DNA from: Hymenopellis radicata
Taxonomy: Eukaryota > Basidiomycota > Agaricomycetes > Agaricales > Physalacriaceae
Direction: 5' to 3'
NCBI GenBank assembly: GCA_015501595.1
Contig: JADNRX010000002.1
Span: forward strand, 186,001 to 250,000
Length of the DNA: 64,000 nt
Shown here: positions 46,116 to 56,522 of the stretch, in pieces
How positions within the stretch are numbered: the first letter of the stretch is position 1
Layout of the letters: each line of letters opens with the position of its first letter
The notes under the pieces: generated by a model
Told to the model about the DNA's origin: nothing
Seen by the model: the letters and a program-made list of their open reading frames with translations, nothing else
Database searches by the model: none
Position numbers and translations under genes: made by a program

Positions 46116-48749
46116 ATGTCCAAATTGACGGCGACCCAGGTCATTGCGCAGGGCAGCTACCTCGAACCGGACTTTGAGCCGTCGTCTCTCACTGTCTCTC
46201 AGCTGCTTGGCGTCCTCAGCCACCACGCTGTCAAGTATCCGACCCCGTACTCCAAGCCCAAGCTCGTACAAGTCTTCAATGATGAAATCAAGGCGAATTC
46301 CGCCAAATTGAAACGCCAGCGGCTCAAGCACGAGTCTAGCATTGCCAGCGACGACGGTATAACCGACGGCGTAACGGGCAAGCCTATCAGTGTTGACAGC
46401 AGAGTGAGTGCCACCGCAACCAGTTTCGCGCTCAATCTAACGTCTTTCTATAGCCCGCCGCGGCTAGAAGAACCTCCCGCCGTCTGTCGCGTGCTCCAGC
46501 ACAGGATTCGGAGCCGGAACCTCATCCCGATCCTGTCAGTCTTTCCTTTGCAGCCATGGGCCACAGCTAACTTGACTTCAGCCTAAACGTCGCCGCTCTT
46601 CAGCCCAACCAACTTTTGGCGCGCCTTCAAAACCAATAAATACACAACCGACTCTAGCTGAAGAAAGCGAACCAGAGGAAGAGGATCTGCCAGTCCGTAA
46701 AGTGGTCAAGACCAAGAAGAATGCAAGTGTACCATTATTCCTATTTTTGCTAATTCTCATCCCACTATTTAGACGGCAGGTGCTTCAAGTCGGCGCGTAT
46801 CTCATGCGGTAGGTTTTCATCTGAATGTACGCGTCCCGTAGACTGACAAGTACCGCAGGAGGACAGTGGTTGGGAGGACAATAACATTTTCCAGTCGGGT
46901 GCCGAATCATCGTCACCAGCACGTCCTTCCCCAGTCAGGCCCAAATCTCGACGCCCATCTGTCCGCAAGTCGCGCAAATCAGCATCAGCTCCCCCCAAAC
47001 ATCCCCTCCTTCATCTCCCAACCGAATATTCCCTACAGGAGATAGGCTGCCTCAGTCCCGCTTTGAGCCTCATCTTCCTTTGCTTCCTACGCCCCGCTCC
47101 CCATTCACTGTACAACCCAAAGAACCCGACGTTGCACCTTCCGAAGATGATCCTTTATTCGTTCAAGAGGAAGATGTAAAGGAGTACATCGTAGACGAAG
47201 CAGAAGCACAAGAAGCTTTCGCTACAACAGACAATTTGAGTGAAGGCGGAGGCTCTGAACAAGCACTCGTTGAGGTTGACGATGATGAAGATGACTTGGG
47301 CCTTGTACCCATCTCTCAGGATACGTCACTTCCGTGGATTCTCCGCGTATTCATCTGGTTATCAATTACCGGTGCATTGTTCGTGGCAGGGAGTTACAAG
47401 ATGGAATCTGCGCCAATAGGATACTGTGACGCGGGAAGCGATACCAACTCTGTCCTTGAAGACTTGCGTGCGTCGAGACAAGCCATTGAGCTTTGTAATA
47501 CCGAGAACAGAACGACATTGCGCGATGGCGACGATACCCCCTGCCCCTTGCCGACTTTCATCCCGGCTCTCCATCCTGATACATGCACGCCATGTCCCGA
47601 GCATGCTACCTGTACTCGAGAGACTGTGACCTGTGATACTGGATACATTCTTCGTCCTCATCCATTGTTCTTCTTTCTGCCGCCCGTACCTTCCCCGACG
47701 AATGTGGATCTATCCACCTCGTCACCTCCAAACGAGCTGGCATGGAAACTCATCTCCGAGCTAACGAATGGTCTTCCTGGGTTGGGTAGTGTCGGTCTGC
47801 CTCCCAGTTGCGTTGAAGATCCGAAAAGGAAACGCCATATTGGCGCTTTGGGAAAGGCAGTGGAGAGAATCCTAGCTGATAAAAGAGGCGAGATCCTGTG
47901 TGCAGGGGGTGATACGACCTCTGTAAGCGAGGCAGAAGGTGGGGAGGCGAAGAAATGGGGAATGGAACTGGATGAGCTGAGATCAGCAATGCGCAGCATG
48001 ACTGCAGTGAGTTCTACTTCTGATATAGAAACTTTCCTCATCCTTTGATCAGGCGCATCTACTACACACTTTTGATGACATGTTCAACGAAGCTATTCAA
48101 CAGCTTCTTCAATGGGGCGGCATCATTCTTGGTGAAAATTCTAGGTAAGCATTTTCCGCGCCATCTGCGATCCGACCGTTATTGACCCTAAGTAGCGGCG
48201 ATCGCTACATTGCCCACAAGACACCTCACCTCACCTTATCCTGCACGGCTATCGTCAAGTCTCGGGGAATTTGGCGTGCATGGCGGCTGACCCTTCTCGG
48301 TAAGGGAGTTACATGTTATCAAAGCCATTCTGATGATGCAACTCTTAGGGATGGTGATATCGGCTATCGCTGTTTCCGCCCTTCGTGCGCGGAATGCCAG
48401 AAACAAGGAAGAGATGAAACGCGTTGCCGAGCTCGTGCCAGTAGCGCTGAAGACAGTGCGCGATGCGGAAATGGCACACTACACCGACCCTATAACATCG
48501 CCGCAGCCATTTGTGTCATCCGTTCAGCTTCGGGATCTCTTGTTGCCTCATGAATCTTTGGCAGTACGAGACAGCCTGTGGATCAAAGTCGCTCGAATCG
48601 TAGAAGCGAACACCAATGTTCGTGCTAATCTAGAAGAGGGAAATGGGGGTAATGAAATGAGGGTGTGGCGTTGGGTCGGTGGCGGTTCTGGGGGTCAGAA
48701 GCAGCTGGCTCCAGATGCTGAGAAAACGGAGGATTTAGACGGACTATAA
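46116..48749 (+). CDS. HEH2: Man1/Src1 (HEH) inner nuclear membrane protein
   Basis: LEM/HeH-type inner nuclear membrane protein. The N-terminal helix-extension-helix reads LTVSQLLGVLSHHAVKYPTP then SKPKLVQVFNDEIKAN. A basic, Ser-rich nuclear region with several NLS-like clusters follows, then an acidic stretch, a first membrane segment (ILRVFIWLSITGALFVAGSY), a lumenal Cys-rich part (CTPCPEHATCTRETVTCDTG), a second membrane segment around LTLLGMVISAIAVSALRA, and the conserved MSC (Man1-Src1 C-terminal) domain ending MRVWRWVGGGSGGQ. The frame breaks at C6 46991-46996, where one C seems to be missing; with it the reading continues SAPPQTSPPSSPNRIFP. About eight exons. Confidence 0.85.
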
Positions 48750-49149
48750 GGCCACATAAACTGTCAAAAGTATTGGTTCTTTCTCTCTTGTCTTGGTTTG
48801 TCGTGTATTAGTTATTCTGTATTGATGATCTTCCAGTGTACTTATGACTAGAGTACGGTCCCTTCAATCGTGTAGTTTCATGATCAGTCGGATATATCTG
48901 GGGATGTCTTCCGCATGATGAAATAAATGTTCTCTGGAGCGGACCCGAGATCTAACCATCCTGAGATATACAAAGGAACGGCCAAAAGTAGGGGGAAAAG
49001 AAATCGACGAATAAGGCAACACTTTTGTCGAGGTGGATCCGGAATCAACACATCACGCTTCATGGAGAAACCAAAGCACATTTCAAATGAGATTCCAGTG
49101 ACTCCGAGATTCTCAAGGGCCCAACAAGATCCTGATATCTTTAGCAGAA
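48750..49149. other. Convergent 3' region between HEH2 and VPS23
   Basis: 400 nt between two stops facing each other. AT-rich start with possible poly(A) signals, no coding signal. A short minus-strand open frame across it has no family similarity. Confidence 0.4.
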
Positions 49150-50913
49150 TCACGTCCACGACGCCCCCATCGGCAGACCAGACTCTATCTTTTCGATTAA
49201 CGCACGCTTCATGAACTGTTCTTCGGCAAGGATACGAGTACTCTGGGAAATTGATAGCTGATTAGGTGCAACTATCAGTGACGAGCCACATACCCGTAAG
49301 AAACGTTCTAAATCGATCCTACCACTGTTCAACGCACGGTGTAGGTGGTATATCGTGTCCTCGATAGCATTATCTTCCGCCACAAGGTTGATGAGCCTGT
49401 TAGAGGACGTAATGTAAAACACGCGACAGGAAGAACACCATAGAGTAAGCTGACGCACTGGTTATGGACGATTGTGGTTGAGCAGACGAGTTCATCAACT
49501 TCGGGATCGCCTTTACGACGTAATTCGGACATGCTGCGTTCCGCCTGATCGACAGTACTTCTCATACGACTGCTCACGTTGTGACAGACATCGCGTACAG
49601 CTTCCAGTCGTGCCATTTCATCACGGATAGCTGGTTCTCCGAGGAGAAGGTCTGATTGCTGGGCCCGGAGACGTTCCGCGTCGAGAGCGAGTGCTTGAGC
49701 CAAGGAAGCCATTTCGGAAGTGAGTTTCTCGTGGACTTGGCTATGAAGACGAAGTAGCTCTGGATTCGGAGGACGGGAGGTGCTGCAGCCGAAGGAGGCG
49801 GTCGGTCAGGCTCGACAGTAGTATCCCCGTCTAACAAGTTGGGCAACGGTATAGCTGGTGCAGGCGCAACCCAGGGCTGCGGCGGGGGTCCTCCTTGTGG
49901 CGGTGAATTGGAGTAGGACTTGCACTCCATGGAGGCGGAGAAGTGAATACAGGAGGTGGCGGAGGTGGATGCCCCAAAGACCGTGGATCATGGCCGTGGT
50001 ATTGGTGTTGCGTCGGCGAACTTGGTGGAAGAATCGGATTTGAAGGAGCATTTGGACTCCTCGGGAGTTCCGGAGGCGGAAGAGAAGGTCTTACATGAGG
50101 TTGTTGAAATCCCACGGACTACCGAAGAGAGATGTCAGTAGGCAAAAGCTTAAAGAAGAAAGCCCTACGTTCGGCGGCGACGGGGATGTCGTCGCAGAAT
50201 AATGACCTGGCTTTGGAGGTAAAAGTGGCCGTTCGGGGTGCTGTAAAGGTTGTGGTGAGCCCGAGGCAGAGGTTGAGCTTGTTGGTAGCAGAGGAGGAGG
50301 ACGCGAAGCATAACCAGGCTGGCTTCCTGACGACTGAGCAGGGGCAGGTGGACGAGGTGGCTCTTTAGGTTTGGCATAAACAGGAGGCTCGCGAGAAAAC
50401 TGATCTTGCATGGCTTCCACCAAGGCCGATAAGCTACAACTCTACACATGGATTTAACGGTGTACCTCGGTCGGTAGAGACGGACAGACCTCGCTTTTGC
50501 GCTGCCAATGCTGCATATATTCCAGACTACATCTGCCGCTGACCTCGACGGATTTGCCGGCCTTGACAAGCATATCACTTGTTGGAACGACGTATACTAT
50601 TGGCGGTTGCGCAGGGTGATCCCGCGGGATCCAGATAGCTACTGGGATGTTGTACGATGCCCCACGGTAGGATATCGGAATTACATTGTGCAGACAGAGC
50701 AGTAGCTGTGTGCGGCCATCGTCGTACGCTGTACAAGACATTGAATGAGGATAACCTCGGATATTTGACAGATAACGCACTGTATGCATCAGTTTTTGGG
50801 CGGAGCGTCGGGAATCGGGTCAGCGTCGCGTCAATGTCGGCGAAGACACGCTCGGGATGCACGTATGGCTGCACATTTTGGCGGAGCCATTTCTGGGTGA
50901 GAGTTTCAGCCAT
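49150..50913 (-). CDS. VPS23: ESCRT-I subunit VPS23 (TSG101)
   Basis: ESCRT-I component that binds ubiquitinated cargo for multivesicular bodies. UEV domain: MAETLTQKWLRQNVQPYVHP, then DGRTQLLLCLHNVIPISYRG, YNIPVAIWIPRDHPAQPPIV and VVPTSDMLVKAGKSVEVSGR. A Pro-rich linker, a coiled coil (LHSQVHEKLTSEMASLAQAL) and the steadiness box (LVAEDNAIEDTIYHLHRALN, RILAEEQFMKRALIEKI) follow. Two single bases seem to be missing in the linker: near 49905-49912, before NSPPQGGPPPQP, and in G3 49775-49777, before RPPNPELLRLHSQ. They are not compensating. About six exons. Confidence 0.87.
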
Positions 50914-51980
50914 GTCCAGCAAAGATCGGCACAAGCCGCTTTGAAACTCCGTTCTCCTTCCATTTCTGGCGATCGGGAAAGTCGGGCCGACTACCGACTC
51001 AACGCTCACTCCGTTTCATGCGCTCGACTGTGCTTATCCCCAGTCGGTAAACATTCCTTGAAACCCGGTAAAACCACAATACTGGGCCAGGGGGAACATC
51101 TCCTTCTGCCTTTTCGGGCGTGAAATCCGAGGGGACAAATTATGGGGACTCTCCTGCCTTTTTGGCCAGTGCATCGTTCGAGCCAGAATCTGCCTCCGTT
51201 CTTTAAACACTAGCATGAAGATCTTGACGCGTCCACCCTCAAAGAATGTTCGTTCCGCGGAAGCATTCTTGTTCTTGATGATCCTCCTTCCCACCCCCTC
51301 CGCTCTGTGTGTCTTCACATCACACATTACCGCACACGAGCTCATGATTCTCCCCGTAGGCATCGGTTTTCCGGTCAGTGTCATATGTTCGACTCATTCT
51401 TCAAGTTACTTGTCAGTCTATTCTGGGTGTCGTCCAAAAGTAGAATCCTCAAAGGATCAGGGCGAGCTGATGGTGCCCGCTTCTTCAGGATGTGTCGATC
51501 CCAGGGAACGGAGGCTTCGCTGGCCCGTTATGTCTCAATTGCCACGCCTGTCAGCGCCAGTACCCTTTGTACTCCCAATAACTTGCAATTGTTTTTCGTT
51601 CTCAAGCTCCGCTACGTCCGCTTTGCTAGAGCTGTGTCGGAAATTGGTCATCGGACCGATGGTGTACTGATGGTGTGTCTCGAACGCACGGCCAGCCTTG
51701 ATGGACATACACGGTGCTGTCCACCCCGATCCCCATCTGCCAGGTACACTCTATTCACCATCTCCAGAACAATGGTTCAGACCTTCCAAAATAGTTTCCT
51801 ATCGGATCTTAACTCTATCGCGTCACTTCTTGTACCGTCACGGACTCCAATTGTAACCCGTGTACACAGTCCCCGAATCAAAGCCAAATCTCTCTTATAT
51901 AACGCCATGGACGCCCGGGTTTTCGCTTTTCCAATCCTCTCCCCCGCGTCCGCCCTTACATCTATCCCCCAGTCCGCGAC
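50914..51980. promoter_or_regulatory. Long divergent upstream region, VPS23 and TEA-domain factor
   Basis: 1.07 kb, by far the longest promoter-type interval between divergent genes in this window. A 243-codon plus-strand open frame (51307-52038) crosses it but begins at no plausible context, has no family similarity and overlaps the TEA gene start in another frame. A long 5' region fits a regulatory gene such as the TEA factor. Confidence 0.45.
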
Positions 51981-53554
51981 ATGCCTGCTCCCCGAGGTCA
52001 TGCCGACACTAAGCCTTCCAACAAGTCGCGTAGACTAGTTGGCGTCTCCAAGTCCCTCACTCCTGGGCGTAAACATCACAAGGTGATCAAGGGAACTGGA
52101 GAGGAAGTATGGCCGAGTGACATTGAACAGATCTTTAAACAAGGTATGCTAGCGTCTTCATGCAACAACATCTTCTCATCAAACTCCCTAGGGCTCGAGG
52201 AATACATGTCACACCCCAATGCCTATGTCTCGACCGGAGGGAGAAAAAACTTCGCAACCAGTATCTTGTCAACCACCTCTTAAAACATGGCGTTTCGAGA
52301 ACGAAAAAGCAGGTCGCAAGTCACCTGCAAGTGCTTCGAAATATGTGGAAGGGCTGCGAATGTAACTCAGCTTCTTTGACTCAAGTTGTGTTCTGATTAC
52401 CCAAAATAGACTACTATCTTGTCGCTGGAGCTGAAGATATGTTTACGGACGTCTCACCAGAAGACAACTTCTTCGACAGATCCCACCCACGCTTCGAAGA
52501 CATCAAAGCCGAACTAAGCCATGCCATCCCGCTTGACTTTGATGATTCCGATTCATCGTCTTGCGCCTCTCCGGTGTTTTCTGAACGGAGATCCGATTTC
52601 TCTTCATCGCCTGGCTCAGTTGCTTCAATGTTGAGCAACTCTTCGCCGTATACCTGTGATCCCGCACCTTTACCCATGTCAAGTCCACGGCCGCATGCTA
52701 GGAATCACGATGCGGAGAATTTCGCGTCCGGGACCCTGCACTCCTCCCGCAATACAGCGGTGGCACCCTCTTCTTACGAAAATGTTCCGCAACATCTACT
52801 TGGCGGCGGACAAGCCCAAGGGCACCATCACTTGCCATTGTCCAACGTGAATAGCGTTCCGCGGCCTCCCGCTTCACCGCAGAATCGAGTCACAAAGGTC
52901 GAAGTAGCGACGGAATTTATGCCCGCGTTTACTGTTGACGTAGACGTACTGGTGCCGCCGCCTTCGCCTTTACCTGTGTCTCTCAACATTGCGCTATCGC
53001 TTGCGCCTAAAGATGACGCACGGTTTCCGCCCAACGTCCACGGCTTTTCGGTCAAGTTATGTCTAGCCGCTGTTTGGAGGCGTGCGGGTCATTGCGTGAC
53101 AAAGGTTTTCGCCGGAGATCGTTGCACGGAGAACAATATGCAGGAGCTCAACATCTCCAGCATCGAGCTTGGCTGCCCAAATGTTGTTCTGGGCTTTTCC
53201 GGTTTAACCAGTTGCCGGTGGTTTGACAGTTGTGAGTCTGGATGATCGTGTTAATGGTGTTGGACGCTGACACTTTTTCGTTCTTAAGCCGTGAAACACA
53301 TCATTGTCCAGGATGTCGTCGTCGATGGTGCGACGCTCCTCCGTATCACCTACGATCTAGACCGGAATCCGCCGTCTCAACTGCCCACTGCCACGCTCAC
53401 CGGTTGCGCCGCCGCTCCCCTGCAAGCTTTGTCGACCGGCTCTAGCCTCCATCATACACCGGGGTACACGACGATGTCACAAACAACGCTACCCGCATAC
53501 CAACACACGTCGTTGTCCGCTGCTCTAACGCCCCAAGCTCTCAATCACCACTAA
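51981..53554 (+). CDS. TEA/ATTS-domain transcription factor
   Basis: Fungal TEA-family DNA-binding regulator (AbaA/Tec1/TEAD relatives). The TEA domain starts EEVWPSDIEQIFKQGLEEYM, continues through an A-run break to NQYLVNHLLKHGVSRTKKQV and ASHLQVLRNMWKG, the recognition helix region. Then YYYLVAGAEDMFTDVSPEDN, a Ser/Pro-rich middle and a C-terminal beta-rich region (VKHIIVQDVVVDGATLLRIT) follow. One A seems to be missing in A6 52244-52249; adding one restores GRKKLRNQYLV in the middle of the DNA-binding domain. Four exons. Role in development is known for Aspergillus AbaA but only inferred here. Confidence 0.85.
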
Positions 53555-53816
53555 CTACGATTCCCTATTTCGAACTTTGTCTATATCATATGCTCTTTTA
53601 TTCCTTATCTATAGTTTTCTTCTGGACCTGTAATCTGTAGTGTTTCCCACCCCCCCAAAGCACGCTTCTTCCGCCCAATCTGAGATTGGTACTTGAAGGG
53701 GGACGGATGAACATACTGTAGCCCTACCATTTCTTCCTAGTTAACTTTGTTGTACCATGTTCGGAGATGTCGTGTAGGAGGCTCAGACTAATGAATTATC
53801 ATGTACATACAACACA

Positions 53817-56457
53817 TTAATGACCTGCTTGCGCCCGCGAGACAATCTTCTGCGCTTCTTCGCGTACGTTGGTGTCATAATGATTGTCCCGTAAGGCATA
53901 CAACTCCCAAAATGACGTCCCGAAAGGGTTGCACAGTTGCGGGTCGTCAATATCCGGACGGTATACTCCGTCAAGGCTGCGCTCCTCCGTAAAAAGAAGA
54001 TTTTCTAATTTCTCGTCCTTGAGAATTAAGCCGTCAACGAAATTGAGAGACCGCAGCGCCAATGTGGGTGGCCAGTGGAGTGAGGCACCAAGTAAACGCT
54101 TCGCAAATGCAGCGGAGCGCCAGGAAGGCGCAGTCGCGCCGAGGGATCGCGGTGAAAATACAATGTCCAAAGCGCGGAAGAGTTTGTTCGCCAAGGAGGA
54201 AGTTCCACCCCCGTGCTCCGCGATAGGCCTATCGATGTCCGAGGCCAAGCTCAAAGGCGGTATTATGGTGTAAAGATGGGACACGAAGTCAGTTAAATCG
54301 ATGTTCAGCGCCTCGCCTGTTCTTGAGATGAGCGGCTGTAGAGTATAAAGCGATCATTGGACGCACCTTGTCCAGAGAGCAGGTCAAAGGCAGTAATGAT
54401 ACATAATAACCGCCGATGAGTCGAGGAGATGAGTTCATCGTCGTCTTCATCATCTTCTTGAATAAGCTTCTTCAACACCTGCAAGAGGTCCTTGAAGAAA
54501 TCGATATTGACGAGATGAGCGAATTTCGAGATTCCTTCTAGAGCACAGGGAAGTAGGGGTGTCGGGTAGGTCGCCTTGAGGATGCTGAAGTAGAGAACGA
54601 AGAGTAGTTTGAGAGTTTCTGTTTGCTGTTATTGGCATGAGTCTTGTGCGTCAATCTAAGGCATCGGACTGACCGTGGACATTCGCTGTTCTCGGTCCAC
54701 CTCTGCTTCTGCCTCGCGAAATTCTCTTTCGATTTCCTTGTTCTCTTTCAAGATCTTTGCGTTCTTTTTGCTGACATGTGGCGCATCACCAATCTTTCGC
54801 CTGGCCGCACCGGTTGGGCGTTTGCCATTCTTGACCGGTGCTGGCTTGTCCGTCTTGGAATCTGAGGCACGAACGGAAAGCTCCGTTTTTAAGCGTAGGA
54901 AGGGTAGACACGACAAGACATTAGGGTGTATGTTGTATCTCCGTTCTTTGATCATCCGATTGAGTAAACGGACCAATTCGAGCGATGGTTGACCAGTCAG
55001 ATCGGCTCGAAAGACGTGTATAACAGCGTCAATACAAAGCTCGGAGGACTGGGGAATCTCATGAGGTATGTAAACAAGATTGATGAATTTGCTGACCTTG
55101 TTCCATGACTTCTTGCTCAAGCGCCCGACAATACACCCCATAACGTTCACAATAAAGTTGAAATGAGTCGCCTTTTTCAACAGTGTACAGAGACATTGTA
55201 GAGCGGCATCGGTGAGCTCACTTTGCGCTATTTTCATATCAGAAATGCTAGACGTTGTTCATGGAGGGACCGCACCTTTGAGTTCGGCTTCAAGGATACG
55301 AAGATAGTTCTGGTATACTCCGACCAAGCCTTGCTCCCATTCACGTGTACGAGCAACCTGTTGGCTGACCTTTTTCAGATTTCTCCTGGTCTGTAAGAGC
55401 ACGTATCCGGTAGCCAGGGATGATATCAATGAAGACTGCTAGTTGGGACAGGATCGCTAGTTTTCGAATCATAGGATCATTTTTGATGGGCTCTGGATGA
55501 CTTGGACTAGTGACTGTCTCTGACGCAAATACGTGTAGACGCCTTAAGAGTCCTAACTAGATTCAAGGTCGATTTTCTGTCTTTCTGAATGGATACAAAC
55601 ACGTACGCTCATCTCCGGTTCCGCGACTATGTCCTGGCAGATGCCAGCTATTTGGTCTTTGGCTTGTTGAATACGCGTCTTCCGCGAACCCTTTGTTAAC
55701 ACGTCCACGACAGAGGCTCGGCCAAACCGCGCGCCAGTAGAGACGTCTTCTAAACGCTTCCAAGTGGTCACCGGGAGCGATGGTTTTTCTTCGTCTTCGT
55801 CTTCGGACTCCGCCGTGTCAGCTTCTACAGGCTGACCTCCCATTTGTTTTATACTCCCATCGACGAGTTTGATAGGAAGGCGTTGCACTGTAGTTTTTTT
55901 GGATTCTCGGAATGAGGTGCGGGGGCCGCCTCGTACGGCATCTCAGCATCAGAGTCGTCGGAAACGTCGTGGGTAGGGGAAGATAGTTCATCATGGTCAA
56001 TGCCAGAGCTCCAGGATTCATCATCACCCTCAGAGTCAGAGTGTATAGAAGGGAGGTCATCGGTATCAGCCTTCTGCCGAATAGGTTTGTTAACCTGATG
56101 TAAACGGGCGGTTTCCTTTTTGCTCCTGTGATTTTCGTTAGAAAATGTGAATGATCGAAAGTAGCAAATAGCATGTACCGCGCTATGCCATCTTGGTCAA
56201 GACTTTTCAGAAATCCAGCACCCACACCATAGTTTTCCAGGAGGTCTAGATCCTGTTCCGATAAATTGGAGTCATCATCGTCGTCGGCGACTGGAATAGG
56301 AATGACAGGACGGTCTGCCGCCTTGTCTTTTCCTTTCTTCTCAGAGGCAGTCTTCCTCCGTTTCGCAGCTTGCTACTGTCGCAATGAAAAGATGAAATTA
56401 GATAGAATAAATGGCAGTCACCTGCAGAGGAGCCCCCGACCGTTTAGCAACCTTCAT
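53817..56457 (-). CDS. NOC3: Nucleolar complex protein 3 (NOC3)
   Basis: 60S pre-ribosome export and replication-licensing factor Noc3. Basic/acidic N-terminus (AAKRRKTASEKKGKDKAADR, DDSNLSEQDLDLLENYGVGA), then RLPIKLVDGSIKQMGG, TGARFGRASVVDVLTKGSR, ALQCLCTLLKKATHFNFIVN, MKERRYNIHPNVLSCL-like MIKERRYNIHPNVLSCLPFL, the KKNAKILKENKEIEREF helix, and C-terminal SLGATAPSWRSAAFAKRLL with ALRDNHYDTNVREEAQKI. One base appears missing either in the G5 run 55921-55925 or the T7 run 55894-55900. About nine exons. Divergent from the XMAP215 gene with 65 bp between starts. Confidence 0.88.
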
Positions 56458-56484
56458 ATGAGTGCAGGAGATGAAGAAAATCAG

Positions 56485-56490
56485 CACGTG
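56485..56490. promoter_or_regulatory. CACGTG E-box in the 65-bp NOC3/XMAP215 promoter
   Basis: CACGTGAC near the centre of the shared promoter, 32 nt before the XMAP215-family ATG. With so little space it is likely a principal element for both genes. Confidence 0.45.
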
Positions 56491-56522
56491 ACGCTGAGCT
56501 TCAACCTTGCCTTAACGCCCCC

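Noticed and set aside
51307..52038. 243-codon plus-strand open frame upstream of the TEA factor
   Set aside because: No family similarity, poor composition, and it runs into the TEA gene out of frame.
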